A DNA stretch of 64,000 nt from Silvimonas iriomotensis (GTDB lineage: Bacteria > Pseudomonadota > Gammaproteobacteria > Burkholderiales > Chitinibacteraceae): contig NZ_BMLX01000001.1 of the NCBI RefSeq assembly GCF_014645535.1, forward strand, positions 1,295,169-1,359,168, given 5' to 3'. Each line of letters starts with the position of its first letter. Positions within the stretch are counted from its first letter, which is position 1. The position numbers were made by a program, and so were the translations under genes. Positions 1-8,857 of this stretch are shown here, piece by piece. The notes beneath the pieces were generated by a model. It did not search any database. It saw only the letters and a program-made list of their open reading frames with translations, and was not told where the DNA came from.

Positions 1-718
1 TCATGGCCAGCAGGCGACCATCCAGCGAGAACGCGGCGATACCTTCCATCAAGGTGCCGACGAACTCGCGCCGGCCGTGAAATCCCAGATACAGCACGTC
101 GGTAAACGCATCACGCAGCAGCTGATTTTCCAGCGTCTGCGCCGACATGCGCACCAGCGCCATGGTGTGCCGGTGATAGCCGCGGTAGTCCCCTGTCACG
201 TCAATCACGCCAGACAGCCCGCCTTGCGGGTCAAGAATGGGCACGCTGGCGCAGGTCAGAAACTGGTTCGCCTTCAGGAAATGCTGATCACCATGCACCG
301 TGGCCGGCCGCAATTCTGCCAGCGCTGTACCAATGGCATTGGTGCCCTGGTTTTGCTCGGTCCAGACCGCCCCGGGCTGCAAGGCCACCTTTTGCGCTTT
401 GGCGAGGAAATCATCATCACCCAGCGAGTGCAGCACAAGACCGGAGGCATCCGTCAGCACAATCATGCTGTGGGTGTTGGCGATCTGCTGATATAGCGTC
501 TCTACCAGCGGCAGCGCGTGCTGGTAAAACAGGCGGTGGCGATCGACCTCTTGCGCCAGCGCATTGGGGGTGAGCAAGGCGTAATCAGGGCGGATGTTCT
601 CGGTCAGGCCAAACCCGCGCGAGCGGGCGTGGGCGCTTTGCAGCGTGGTGACATCCAGCGGCAAGGCATAGGCCAGCGGATCGCCCACGCCGGGAAACGG
701 GGAAGCAGAGTGAGGCAC
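1..718 (-). CDS. AcoR-type sigma-54-dependent transcriptional activator, N-terminal part (partial)
   Basis: The reverse strand is open from a GTG at 718 to the window edge, so only about 239 N-terminal residues are present. The visible part is the GAF-type sensor region of AcoR-like enhancer-binding proteins, including a TEQNQGTNAIGTAL segment near residues 115-130 and a SVPILDPQGGLSGVIDVTG stretch. The AAA+ and Fis-type DNA-binding domains would lie beyond the window. GTG 718 is preceded by GAGG at a good distance; an in-frame TTG at 780 is a possible earlier start. Divergence from an aldehyde dehydrogenase gene with -24/-12 sequences suggests that it activates that gene in response to an alcohol, aldehyde or acetoin. 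The ligand is not readable from sequence. Confidence 0.85.
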   Translation of the reverse strand, partial: MPHSASPFPGVGDPLAYALPLDVTTLQSAHARSRGFGLTENIRPDYALLTPNALAQEVDRHRLFYQHALPLVETLYQQIANTHSMIVLTDASGLVLHSLGDDDFLAKAQKVALQPGAVWTEQNQGTNAIGTALAELRPATVHGDQHFLKANQFLTCASVPILDPQGGLSGVIDVTGDYRGYHRHTMALVRMSAQTLENQLLRDAFTDVLYLGFHGRREFVGTLMEGIAAFSLDGRLLAM

Positions 719-747
719 CAGCGCGTTCCTCAAGTTGATGAATCCAT

Positions 748-820
748 GTTGCAGTGCAACCAGATTTTTCTTTCGAATCAAAGCCTTGAGTGTTCACGGA
801 TCAATGTAACACCTGTTGCA
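748..820. promoter_or_regulatory. Candidate upstream activator sites for the AcoR-type regulator
   Basis: Two related dyads lie between the regulator and the aldehyde dehydrogenase gene. GTTGCA-G-TGCAAC at 748-760 is a perfect inverted repeat, and TGTAACAC-CTGTTGCA at 805-820 is an imperfect one (6 of 8 positions). They share the half-site TGTTGCA and lie about 100-170 bp upstream of the -24/-12 element, the usual placement for enhancer-binding proteins. Assignment to this regulator is inference. Confidence 0.45.
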
Positions 821-915
821 CAATGGCGCAAAAGCCGCGTTGTACAGCGCGGCCACTCACAAAAAACCCCATAAATATCAGCGTCTTGCCTGTTTTCTGA
901 GCACGAATCGGCCCA

Positions 916-931
916 TGGCATGCACCTTGCA
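916..931 (+). promoter_or_regulatory. Sigma-54 (-24/-12) promoter for the aldehyde dehydrogenase gene
   Basis: TGGCAT-N5-TTGCA matches the consensus TGGCAC-N5-TTGCA, with GG and GC separated by exactly 10 bases. A second, weaker match TGGCAC-N5-TCGCA lies at 956-971 with the same GG-N10-GC spacing. The element is about 70 bp before the start codon, and the divergent gene encodes a sigma-54-dependent activator, which supports the call. Confidence 0.7.
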
Positions 932-1002
932 ATAAACCGGTTAGCCCGCCCGGGCTGGCACAGGTATCGCACCTGACCCACTCAAAGAGGAGAACCGGTC
1001 AA

Positions 1003-2523
1003 ATGAACCACGCTGAGATGAAGTTTCTGAACTTGCCGTTTCCGTACCGCAAACAGTACGACAACTACATTGGCGGGAAGTGGGTTGCCCCGGTCGATGG
1101 CGCGTATTTCGACAATGTCTCCCCGATCACCGGCGAACCGTTCTGCCAGGTGCCGCGCTCGCAAGCGGCCGACATTGAACTGGCGCTGGATGCCGCCCAC
1201 GCCGCCAAAGGCAGCTGGGGCAAGACCTCGCCGGCCGAACGCGCCAATATCCTGAACAAGATCGCGGACCGCATGGAAGCCAATCTGGAACTGCTGGCCG
1301 TGGCAGAGACCATCGACAACGGCAAGCCCATCCGCGAAACCCGCGCAGCAGATATCCCGCTGGCGATTGATCATTTCCGCTACTTTGCCGGCGCCGTGCG
1401 GGCGCAGGAAGGCGGCATCTCCGAGATCGACCACACCACCATTGCTTACCATTTTCATGAGCCCCTGGGCGTGGTCGGGCAGATCATTCCGTGGAATTTC
1501 CCGATCCTGATGGCGACATGGAAACTGGCGCCGGCGCTGGCGGCAGGCAACTGCGTGGTGCTCAAGCCGGCGGAACAGACACCGGCCTCGATCATGGTCT
1601 TGCTGGACCTGATTGGTGATCTGCTGCCGCCGGGCGTGCTCAATGTCGTAAGCGGGTTCGGGCTGGAAGCTGGCAAGCCGCTGGCCAGCAACAAGCGCAT
1701 TGCCAAGATTGCCTTTACCGGGGAAACCACCACCGGCCGCCTGATCATGCAATACGCCAGCCAGAACCTGATTCCGGTCACGCTGGAACTGGGCGGCAAG
1801 AGCCCGAACATCTTTTTTGACGATGTGATGCGGGCGGACGACGCCTTCTTTGACAAAGCACTGGAAGGCTTTGCCATGTTTGCGCTCAATCAGGGTGAAG
1901 TGTGTACCTGCCCCTCACGCGCGCTGGTGCAGGAATCGATCTACGAGCGCTTTATGGAACGGGCCGTCAAACGCGTTGAGGCCATCCGTCAGGGGCATCC
2001 GCTGGATGGCAATACCATGATCGGCGCCCAGGCCTCGCAAGAGCAGTTCGAGAAGATCGTGTCGTATCTGGATCTGGGCAAACAAGAAGGCGCGCGCTGC
2101 CTGACTGGTGGCGAGCCCGCCCGTTTTGACGGCGAACTGACCAAGGGTTACTACATCAAGCCCACGGTGTTTGAAGGCAATAACAAGATGCGCATCTTCC
2201 AGGAAGAAATCTTTGGCCCGGTGGTCTCGGTGACCACCTTCAAAGATGAAGCCGAAGCGCTGGAGATTGCCAATGACACACTCTACGGCCTGGGTGCCGG
2301 CGTATGGACGCGTGATGTGAACCGGGCGTATCACTTTGGCCGGGAAATCCAGGCCGGCCGCGTCTGGACCAATTGCTACCACGCCTACCCGGCACACGCC
2401 GCGTTTGGCGGCTACAAGCAATCGGGCATTGGTCGCGAGAACCACAAGATGATGCTCGATCACTATCAGCAGACCAAAAACCTGCTGGTGAGCTACTCCG
2501 ACAAGGCGCTGGGTTTCTTCTGA
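1003..2523 (+). CDS. exaC: NAD-dependent aldehyde dehydrogenase (AcoD/ExaC/AldB type)
   Basis: A 506-residue class 3-type ALDH that oxidises acetaldehyde or similar short aldehydes to the acid with NAD(P)+ in the cytoplasm. It has the cofactor segment IIPWNFP, the FTGETTTGR loop, the general-base glutamate in LELGGK (about residue 263) and the nucleophilic cysteine in GEVCTC (about residue 301). Length equals that of Ralstonia AcoD and Pseudomonas ExaC. The ATG follows AAAGAGGAG. A DUF779 gene follows after 55 nt and a sigma-54 activator is divergent, the arrangement typical of ethanol/acetoin ALDHs. The exact substrate, and whether acoD, exaC or aldB is the best name, cannot be decided here. 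Confidence 0.92.
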   Translation: MNHAEMKFLNLPFPYRKQYDNYIGGKWVAPVDGAYFDNVSPITGEPFCQVPRSQAADIELALDAAHAAKGSWGKTSPAERANILNKIADRMEANLELLAVAETIDNGKPIRETRAADIPLAIDHFRYFAGAVRAQEGGISEIDHTTIAYHFHEPLGVVGQIIPWNFPILMATWKLAPALAAGNCVVLKPAEQTPASIMVLLDLIGDLLPPGVLNVVSGFGLEAGKPLASNKRIAKIAFTGETTTGRLIMQYASQNLIPVTLELGGKSPNIFFDDVMRADDAFFDKALEGFAMFALNQGEVCTCPSRALVQESIYERFMERAVKRVEAIRQGHPLDGNTMIGAQASQEQFEKIVSYLDLGKQEGARCLTGGEPARFDGELTKGYYIKPTVFEGNNKMRIFQEEIFGPVVSVTTFKDEAEALEIANDTLYGLGAGVWTRDVNRAYHFGREIQAGRVWTNCYHAYPAHAAFGGYKQSGIGRENHKMMLDHYQQTKNLLVSYSDKALGFF

Positions 2524-2578
2524 TCGACATAAACCGGTATGCGGGCGGCCAGCGGCTGCCCGCAATCAGGGAGGCGGC

Positions 2579-2965
2579 ATGACCGACACTGTTGAACGGG
2601 TAACAGCCACACCCGATGCACTCAAGCTGATTGAACAACTCAAGGCACAACACGGCGATTTGCTGTTTCACCAGTCCGGTGGCTGCTGTGATGGCAGCGC
2701 GCCGATGTGTTTTCCCAAAGGCGAATTCATGGTGGGCTCGTCAGATGTCTATCTGGGCGACATTGGCGGCGTGCCGTTTTACATGAGCGAATCCCAGTTT
2801 TCTTACTGGGAACACACGCAGCTCAACATCGACGCCATCCCCGGCAACGGCGGCATGTTTTCTCTGGAACGCCCGACCGGGCTGCGCTTTCTCACCCGCT
2901 CACGGCTGTACTCAGACGAAGAGTGGGCATGGCTGGCGCAACACCCAGCGCCATTGGCGGCCTGA
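2579..2965 (+). CDS. DUF779 domain-containing protein
   Basis: A 128-residue cytoplasmic protein of the DUF779 family, which is regularly encoded next to AcoD/AldB-type aldehyde dehydrogenases. It carries a cysteine-rich GGCCDGSAPMCF motif around residues 37-48 that could bind metal or be redox active. The start follows GGGAGGCGGC. It is probably cotranscribed with the dehydrogenase 55 nt upstream. Biochemical function of the family is unknown to me; a role in aldehyde detoxification or dehydrogenase maturation is inferred only from context. Confidence 0.85.
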   Translation: MTDTVERVTATPDALKLIEQLKAQHGDLLFHQSGGCCDGSAPMCFPKGEFMVGSSDVYLGDIGGVPFYMSESQFSYWEHTQLNIDAIPGNGGMFSLERPTGLRFLTRSRLYSDEEWAWLAQHPAPLAA

Positions 2966-2984
2966 ATGATAGCGCCAGGCCGGA

Positions 2985-4334
2985 TTAATCCGGTTGCCAG
3001 ACCGGCCACCAGCCGGTTTCACCCTCGGCGGCCTGAAACGCTGCGGCGACGCCCACACCGGGCCAGGCCAGCAGTTGATCGCCCGCCAGCAGCAAGGGCG
3101 TCATGCTGCGCACCCACGGCGCGATGCCGCGGCTCTGGGCCAGTGTTTTGAGTTGTTGTGCCGGGCCATCAGCACGCAGGCGCAGGGTACGAGCGCCCTG
3201 CCAGGGCGCCAGCGTCAGCGGAACCGCCAAGTGGCGGGCCGCAATGCCGCCCTTTTCCACTGTTTGCCAGGTCAATTGGCCATGCCATGCGGCAACTGCC
3301 GTCGGCGCGGCGTCACTCCAGGCCACAGTGGTGACCGGCCCCGGTTGCACATTGGCCGGCGTGACAGAGAGACGATCGCGATAACGTCGCACCGCGTGCT
3401 TGCGCCAGATCAGCGCGGGCTGGCTATCGCTGGCGGCCTCAGTGGCCGTGCGCCAAAGCTCGTCAAACGCGCGCGTATCCAGCACCAACCCCTTGCCGGC
3501 CAGCCAGTGGCGCAAGGCGTGACGCAGTCGGAGCGGGCTGAGCGGCGCGGCCAGCACAAAGGCATCATCTGCCACGCATTGCGGCAAATCACTTTGCGCC
3601 AGTTCATCCAGCAAGGCTTGCGCCTCAGCAATATGCCGGGCACTGCGCGTGATGCTGGTTGCCAGAGCAGGAAACGCTTCTTGCGCGACCGGAATCACCT
3701 TGAGCCGCAGGAAATTGCGATCAAAATCCGTCTGCTGATTGCTTTCGTCTTCAACCCAACTCAGCGCGTGCGCCTGGGCGTAGTCCAGCAATGCGCTGCG
3801 CGGCACATCCAGCAAAGGGCGCAGCAAGGTTGCGTGATCATCAAGCGCGCGCGCCAGCGGCATGGCCGCAAGGCCTGGCAAACCGCTGCCACGCAGCAGA
3901 TTGAGCAGCACGGTCTCTACCTGGTCGCCCTGGTGATGCGCCGTGACCACCACATCGGCTCCGGTGGCGGCAAATGCGGCGTACCGCGCACTGCGGGCTG
4001 CGGCCTCAATGCCGTGACTGCGCCGCTGCGTGAGGGTGACCCGTTCTACCTGGCAGTCCACGCCGAGGCTGGCGGCATAGCCGTGCGCAAACGCGGCCCA
4101 GTCATCTGCATGTGCAGACAGGCCGTGATGCACGTGAATGGCGGCAAGCTGGAACGGGAATGCGCTGCGGGCGGCAGCCAGAAGATGCAATAGCACGACA
4201 GAATCAAGCCCGCCGGAAAGTCCCACGCAAACGCGGGCGGGCGGGCTTGTTTCTGCGCAAAAAGGCGCCAGGCGGGCGACGATAAGCTCGCCCGACAAAC
4301 GATCAGCCAGGATCAACTTCCTTGAACTTGCCAT
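2985..4334 (-). CDS. tilS: tRNA(Ile)-lysidine synthase TilS
   Basis: This enzyme lysinylates C34 of the AUA-reading tRNA-Ile using ATP and lysine. The PP-loop SGGLDS lies at residues 40-45, followed by an N-type ATPase domain with HVHHGLS and the [22 protein letters not shown] block, then the TilS substrate-binding and C-terminal domains. At 449 residues it has the full E. coli-like length. The first 32 nt overlap the 3' end of accA, so the two are probably translated from one message. accA-tilS adjacency is common in Beta- and Gammaproteobacteria. Confidence 0.95.
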   Translation of the reverse strand: MASSRKLILADRLSGELIVARLAPFCAETSPPARVCVGLSGGLDSVVLLHLLAAARSAFPFQLAAIHVHHGLSAHADDWAAFAHGYAASLGVDCQVERVTLTQRRSHGIEAAARSARYAAFAATGADVVVTAHHQGDQVETVLLNLLRGSGLPGLAAMPLARALDDHATLLRPLLDVPRSALLDYAQAHALSWVEDESNQQTDFDRNFLRLKVIPVAQEAFPALATSITRSARHIAEAQALLDELAQSDLPQCVADDAFVLAAPLSPLRLRHALRHWLAGKGLVLDTRAFDELWRTATEAASDSQPALIWRKHAVRRYRDRLSVTPANVQPGPVTTVAWSDAAPTAVAAWHGQLTWQTVEKGGIAARHLAVPLTLAPWQGARTLRLRADGPAQQLKTLAQSRGIAPWVRSMTPLLLAGDQLLAWPGVGVAAAFQAAEGETGWWPVWQPD

Positions 4335-5271
4335 AAGCCATCAGGCGTTCAAAGCGGGTTTCCAGCAGATCGTCGATCGACTTGTCCTGCACCGACTTGA
4401 GCGCGTCGGTCAGTGCCTTTTTCATGGCAACCATCATTTGCTGGTGATTGCGATGCGCACCGCCCACCGGCTCATTGATGATCTTGTCGATCAGACCCAG
4501 GGTTTTCAGACGGCCAGAGGTAATGCCCATGGCTTCAGCGGCATCGGCCGCTTTTTCGGCCGTTTTCCACAGAATGGAAGCACAACCTTCCGGCGAAATG
4601 ACAGAGTACGTGGAGTACTGCAGCATCATGACCTGGTCAGCCACGGCGATCGCCAGCGCGCCACCAGAACCGCCCTCACCGATCACGGTGCAGACCACCG
4701 GCACACGCAGCGTGGTCATTTCAAACAGGTTGCGGCCAATGGCCTCAGACTGACCGCGCTCTTCTGCGCCGATACCCGGATAGGCACCCGGGGTGTCGAC
4801 AAAGGTCAGGATGGGCAGGTTGAATTTCTCTGCCAGCTTCATCAAGCGCAGCGCCTTGCGATACCCCTCAGGACGCGGCATGCCGAAATTGCGGTACTGG
4901 CGATCCTTGGTATCACGGCCCTTCTGATGGCCCATCACCACGACGCTCTGACCATTAAAGCGGGCGACACCACCCACAATGGCCGCATCATCAGCGTAGT
5001 GACGGTCGCCGTGCAGTTCTTCGAAATCAGTAAACAGCGCCTTGATGTAATCAAGCGTATAGGGGCGCTGCGGATGGCGGGCCACCTGGCCGATCTGGGC
5101 CGCGGTGATCTTGCCGTAAATGGTTTTGGTCAGTTCCTGGCTTTTCTTTTCCAGGTGACCGATTTCCACAGAGATGTCGACTGCCGAATCGTCCTGCACA
5201 TAGCGCAGTTCCTCGATCTTGTTCTCGAGTTCAGCGATCGGTTGTTCAAAATCCAGAAAAGTGGTCTTCAT
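4303..5271 (-). CDS. accA: Acetyl-CoA carboxylase carboxyltransferase subunit alpha
   Basis: A 322-residue alpha subunit of the biotin-dependent carboxyltransferase that makes malonyl-CoA with AccD, AccB and AccC. Recognisable segments are the start [32 protein letters not shown] and [14 protein letters not shown], which form the crotonase-fold active site. Length matches E. coli AccA (319). It precedes and overlaps tilS on the same strand. Confidence 0.97.
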   Translation of the reverse strand: MKTTFLDFEQPIAELENKIEELRYVQDDSAVDISVEIGHLEKKSQELTKTIYGKITAAQIGQVARHPQRPYTLDYIKALFTDFEELHGDRHYADDAAIVGGVARFNGQSVVVMGHQKGRDTKDRQYRNFGMPRPEGYRKALRLMKLAEKFNLPILTFVDTPGAYPGIGAEERGQSEAIGRNLFEMTTLRVPVVCTVIGEGGSGGALAIAVADQVMMLQYSTYSVISPEGCASILWKTAEKAADAAEAMGITSGRLKTLGLIDKIINEPVGGAHRNHQQMMVAMKKALTDALKSVQDKSIDDLLETRFERLMAYGKFKEVDPG

Positions 5272-5691
5272 GCTGTTTTATGTTTCCCTGAGAAGCCGCC
5301 AGGGCTTTGGGTATTGCGTAAGATTGCGTCGAGTTCCACTGTTGTACCGCGCCTGTTCTAGCGGCTTTGGCGGCTCTTTTGGTCTGGGGTGGAACCCAAA
5401 AATCACGCAACTATACAGCAACGTTCTGCCCTCCCCAAGCACGGCACGTCGGAGAAACGGCCCGGCGCCGGCCCTGACAGCCATGACAACTGGCGCAACC
5501 CTTGTGCGCCAAGGCTTTGCGGCAGGTGGCGGACTGTCTGTACTGTCCCCTTTGCCGCAGCATCTGCCATTTGTCTGCCCGACCCGGCATCCACCGGGGT
5601 ACTCAGGCATGCTCTGGTTCAGGCTGAACGCGGCTCAAAGCGGTTTGCGGCTTTTTGGCCCGCTGATGCTACCAAACACGCAAATCAGCCC
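5272..5691. other. Intergenic region between accA and the flgM promoter, no supported gene
   Basis: About 420 bases separate the divergent accA and flgM units. Short open frames exist on both strands but have no ribosome-binding site and no family resemblance, so I call none. The accA promoter should lie in the left part; I cannot point to a convincing -10/-35 pair. Confidence 0.6.
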
Positions 5692-5718
5692 TAAAGTTCC
5701 CACGTGCGCTGCCGATAA
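5692..5718 (+). promoter_or_regulatory. Sigma-28 (FliA) promoter of flgM-flgN
   Basis: TAAAGTTC-N11-GCCGATAA agrees with the FliA consensus TAAAGTTT-N11-GCCGATAA in 15 of 16 defined positions and has the exact spacing. It lies 58 bases before the flgM start codon, so flgM would be a late flagellar gene transcribed by the sigma factor it inhibits. Confidence 0.93.
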
Positions 5719-5775
5719 TTGGCATAATAAACGTTAATGCGCAGCCTGCCGTACCGGCGGGCGGGAAAGGTAACC

Positions 5776-6087
5776 ATGAAAATAGACCAATCTGGCAAAG
5801 TATCCCTGCCGACGCCTTCGCGTTCCGACGCCAGTCGTTCGTCTTCGACTGCCAGTCAGTCCGCATCGACACAAACCACTGCTGGCGCCGCCCAGGAAAA
5901 CGTCACGCTCAATCCGGCCGCAGCACAACTGGGCCAGACTGACCAGACAGGCAGCGACAACAGCGTGTTCGACAGCGATCGCGTTGCTTCCTTGCGTCAG
6001 GCCATCAGCGAAGGCAAATTCACCGTGCGCGCTGACAACATTGCCGACAAGCTGCTTTCCAGCGTGCAAGACCTGCTGAGCCAGTAA
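5776..6087 (+). CDS. flgM: Negative regulator of flagellin synthesis FlgM (anti-sigma-28 factor)
   Basis: A 103-residue protein that binds and inhibits FliA until it is exported through the finished hook-basal body. The N-terminal half is low complexity and rich in Ser/Thr/Ala, as expected of a disordered FlgM. The C-terminal third (DSDRVASLRQAISEGKF and NIADKLLSSVQDLL) matches the sigma-binding helices. The ATG is preceded by GGGAAAGG. It is expressed from the sigma-28 promoter just upstream and is followed by flgN. Confidence 0.92.
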   Translation: MKIDQSGKVSLPTPSRSDASRSSSTASQSASTQTTAGAAQENVTLNPAAAQLGQTDQTGSDNSVFDSDRVASLRQAISEGKFTVRADNIADKLLSSVQDLLSQ

Positions 6088-6182
6088 TACTTGTGATGTC
6101 CGCGGCGGCGGTGTAAAACCAGCTTGCGGACTCACTCCAACGCCCGCGTTTTTGAATTCTCTTCTTCGTAGCGACTACGCCT

Positions 6183-6653
6183 GTGGTTCAAGCCCAATCC
6201 GTCACCGATCTGATCCAGAACGCCTCCACTGCCCTGGACGCGCTGCTCAAACTGTTGCATCAGGAACAGGATTGTCTCGTCAACAATCGCATTGATGAGC
6301 TGGGCGGGCTGCTGCAAGCCAAACAGCAAGCGGCCAACGCCACCGAACAGGCCACCGGCCTGGTTGAAGCCTGGTTTACCGCCAACGGCATCGCCACGCA
6401 ACAAGCCGATGTGCAACGCTGGTTCGAGGCCAACCAGCCCGCTGGCGTCGCCGCCTGGAACAATCTGCGGGAACAAGCCCGTCAGGCCGCAGCCATCAAC
6501 CGCAGCAATGGCCAGTTGATCGACACCCGCCGCCAGCTGGTAGACGGTTTTGTTGCCGATCTGGTGCAAGAGCGTGACGATGGCTCGCAAGTGTATTCCG
6601 GTACGGGCCAGATCAGCGGCCGGCCCGGGTCCATTACCCGCGACAAAGCCTGA
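6183..6653 (+). CDS. flgN: Flagellar export chaperone FlgN
   Basis: A 156-residue mostly helical protein of the FlgN family, the cytoplasmic chaperone for the hook-filament junction proteins FlgK and FlgL. It has a long heptad-like helix (LDALLKLLHQEQDCL) at residues 15-30 and a second helical half. The assigned start is a GTG at 6183 without a clear Shine-Dalgarno sequence, so translation may be coupled or weak. flgM lies 95 nt upstream and a terminator follows, making a two-gene operon. Confidence 0.87.
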   Translation: MVQAQSVTDLIQNASTALDALLKLLHQEQDCLVNNRIDELGGLLQAKQQAANATEQATGLVEAWFTANGIATQQADVQRWFEANQPAGVAAWNNLREQARQAAAINRSNGQLIDTRRQLVDGFVADLVQERDDGSQVYSGTGQISGRPGSITRDKA

Positions 6654-6670
6654 TCGCCAGAAATCTGCAG

Positions 6671-6711
6671 CCAAACAAAAAAGCACGTCATTGACGTGCT
6701 TTTTTGTTTGG
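6671..6711. terminator. Bidirectional rho-independent terminator
   Basis: The hairpin AAGCACGTCA / TGACGTGCTT with a two-base loop is flanked by A- and T-runs that extend the stem (CCAAACAAAA and TTTTGTTTGG). It separates the convergent flgN and NlpC/P60 genes and can serve both. Confidence 0.92.
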
Positions 6712-6724
6712 GGCGCGGCAACGG

Positions 6725-7258
6725 CTAATTGGTCGCCATCAGCGTGCGCCCGCCCTCAAACCGTGCGGCAAACCACGGCGAGTTCAGCGACTCCACCTTG
6801 ATATGGCCTTTGCTGGAGGGCGCGTGGACAAACTTGTTATCGCCAATATAAACGCCCACATGCGAATACGGCCGGCCCAGGGTATTGAAGAACACCAGAT
6901 CACCGGCCTGCAGGCTCTGGCGATCAACCGGTCGTGACAAGCGCGCAATTTCTGCGGCGTTATGCGGCAGCTTCACGCCCAGCGCGTTTTTGTAGATGAA
7001 ATACACAAGACCGGAGCAATCCAGCCCGGCTTCCGGGTTGGCGCCACCAAACTGATAGTTCACATCCAGCAGGCTGAGTGCATAAAGCACAACCTCTTGC
7101 CGATCTTCAGACGGCACCTGAATGGTACTGACGCTGCGGTCAACCGGACGACTGACACTGCTCTGGGCCGGCCGGCTGACAGGGGGCGTGGAAGAACACC
7201 CGGCCAACAGCAGCAGCGCCATCAACAGCACATGTTCTGGTCGGCAAACTGACTTCAT
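6725..7258 (-). CDS. NlpC/P60 family peptidoglycan endopeptidase lipoprotein
   Basis: A 177-residue lipoprotein: MKSVCRPEHV is followed by a hydrophobic stretch and the lipobox LLAGC with the acylated Cys at residue 21. A Ser/Pro-rich linker leads into a C-terminal NlpC/P60 domain with the catalytic Cys in GLDCSGLVYF and the His in YSHVGVYIG. It should cleave peptide crosslinks of murein at the outer membrane. The frame is open 96 bases further upstream, but the ATG at 7258 gives the proper signal peptide. Similar to the Spr/MepS type; the exact bond cut is not known. Confidence 0.88.
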   Translation of the reverse strand: MKSVCRPEHVLLMALLLLAGCSSTPPVSRPAQSSVSRPVDRSVSTIQVPSEDRQEVVLYALSLLDVNYQFGGANPEAGLDCSGLVYFIYKNALGVKLPHNAAEIARLSRPVDRQSLQAGDLVFFNTLGRPYSHVGVYIGDNKFVHAPSSKGHIKVESLNSPWFAARFEGGRTLMATN

Positions 7259-7359
7259 GGCAAACCCGCACAATACAGATGTTTGCGATTGTAACTGGCT
7301 GCCAGCCAAAAGCCAGGCCCTGACAGGCAAAAAGCGCGCCTGGCAACAGTTCATTGCAA

Positions 7360-7390
7360 CAGAAACTGTTTCTTGTCTAATCAGTTTCTG
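7360..7390. promoter_or_regulatory. Inverted repeat upstream of cfa
   Basis: CAGAAACTG-N13-CAGTTTCTG is a perfect 9-bp inverted repeat about 90 bp before the cfa start. It could be a regulator site in the divergent NlpC/cfa control region or a leader hairpin. No regulator is assigned. Confidence 0.4.
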
Positions 7391-7478
7391 GTCATTTGGG
7401 CTTGATGTTCTACTTTTAATTCAAGGCTGGCGTTAGAAAGCCCGTGATGATGATTTGCAACCTTGAACTGAGGTCAAC

Positions 7479-8675
7479 ATGCCCTGGAATAATCTTTTTG
7501 AGGATTTTTTGGGTCGTATGCGCAGTCATGGCATCCCCCTGCGTTTGCAGCTCTGGAACGGCAAGCACTTTGACTTGCACCCGGAACCCCGCGTGACCCT
7601 GATTGCCAATACCGCCGGTAGTCTGCGTCATGTCATCAACCCGACGCTGGATACGCTGGGCAAAGCCTATGTGGAAGGCGAAATCGATCTGGAAGGTCAT
7701 GTGCTGGACGTGGTGGACATCGCCACCCGGCTGGCTGCGGCCGAAGGTGACGACGGCCGCCCGGCCGCGCGGACCGGCCGTCACTCGCGGGAGACTGACA
7801 AGAACGCGATCGCCTACCACTACGATGTCTCCAACGAGTTCTACAGCGCCTGGCTGGACAAGGAAATGGTGTATTCCTGCGGGTATTTCCGCACGGAAAA
7901 CGACACGCTGGATCAGGCACAGCTCCAGAAACTGGATCACATCCTGAACAAGATCAATATCCAGCCGGGCCAGACCTTGCTGGACATTGGTTGCGGCTGG
8001 GGTGCGCTGATGATCCGTGCGGTCAAGCAATACGGCGCGCGTGCGGTCGGCGTCACGTTGTCAGAAAACCAGTATGAATACGCCAAAGAACGCATTGCCC
8101 GCGAAGGCATTGCCGACCGCTGCGAAGTGCGTCTGCAAGACTACCGCGACGTGACCGGCCAGTTTGACCGCATCACCAGCGTGGGCATGTTTGAACACGT
8201 GGGTCTGAAGAATCTGGAATCGTATTTCCGGCGCATTCATACGCTGCTGGCCGACGGCGGCGTGGTCATGAATCACGGTATTACCAGCACTGACGTCAAT
8301 TCCGGCGACACGCCGTTTGGTGGCGGCGATTTTATTGACCGCTATGTTTTCCCCGATGGCGAACTGCCGCACATTGCCCTCACGCTCAAGGAAATGTGTG
8401 CCGCCGGACTGGAACCCATGGATGTGGAAAACCTGCGCCGCCATTACGCGCTGACGCTCAAGCACTGGGCCGAGCGGTTCGAGGAGCATAGCGAACACAT
8501 GCGCAAACTGGCGGGTGAACAAAGATACCGGATCTGGCGGGTGTATCTGGCCGGCTGCGCTTACGGGTTCACGCACGACTGGATCTCGCTGAACCAGATT
8601 GTCGCCGTCAAGGCGGGCGGCCCGGGCATGAACCGGCTGCCACTGACCCGTGAGTACATGTACGCGGGCCGCTAG
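7479..8675 (+). CDS. cfa: Cyclopropane-fatty-acyl-phospholipid synthase
   Basis: A 398-residue SAM-dependent methyltransferase that converts cis double bonds of membrane phospholipid acyl chains into cyclopropane rings. An N-terminal lipid-binding domain precedes a Rossmann methyltransferase with the SAM loop LLDIGCGWGALMIRA near residues 166-180 and GVTLSENQYEYAKERI. YHYDVSNEFYSAWLD and the C-terminal AGCAYGFTHDWISLNQIVA are hallmarks of the family. It is a single gene, probably with its own promoter. Confidence 0.95.
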   Translation: MPWNNLFEDFLGRMRSHGIPLRLQLWNGKHFDLHPEPRVTLIANTAGSLRHVINPTLDTLGKAYVEGEIDLEGHVLDVVDIATRLAAAEGDDGRPAARTGRHSRETDKNAIAYHYDVSNEFYSAWLDKEMVYSCGYFRTENDTLDQAQLQKLDHILNKINIQPGQTLLDIGCGWGALMIRAVKQYGARAVGVTLSENQYEYAKERIAREGIADRCEVRLQDYRDVTGQFDRITSVGMFEHVGLKNLESYFRRIHTLLADGGVVMNHGITSTDVNSGDTPFGGGDFIDRYVFPDGELPHIALTLKEMCAAGLEPMDVENLRRHYALTLKHWAERFEEHSEHMRKLAGEQRYRIWRVYLAGCAYGFTHDWISLNQIVAVKAGGPGMNRLPLTREYMYAGR

Positions 8676-8696
8676 TTTCCTGGCCTTGTCATACCG

Positions 8697-8733
8697 GCAA
8701 AAAAGAAGGGGGCGGACCTTGCGGTACGCCCCC
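8697..8733 (-). terminator. Terminator downstream of the Do-family protease gene
   Basis: GGGGGCG (8708-8714) pairs with CGCCCCC (8727-8733). Read on the reverse strand the stem is followed by CTTCTTTTTT, so it terminates leftward transcription from the protease gene about 125 nt downstream of its stop. Confidence 0.75.
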
Positions 8734-8857
8734 GAGCTTATCAGGGAGAGTCAATAACACTTCAGGTACATCAAACTTCGTACTTCAGTACAACTACCGC
8801 TTGCAGGGTCTGCCGAACCTGCAATCAACCAGACCGCCTGCCGGATGCCGCCGGCAA

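Noticed and set aside
5278-5694. Short frames on both strands between accA and flgM
   Set aside because: None has a ribosome-binding site or recognisable product, and they compete with the promoter regions of accA and flgM.
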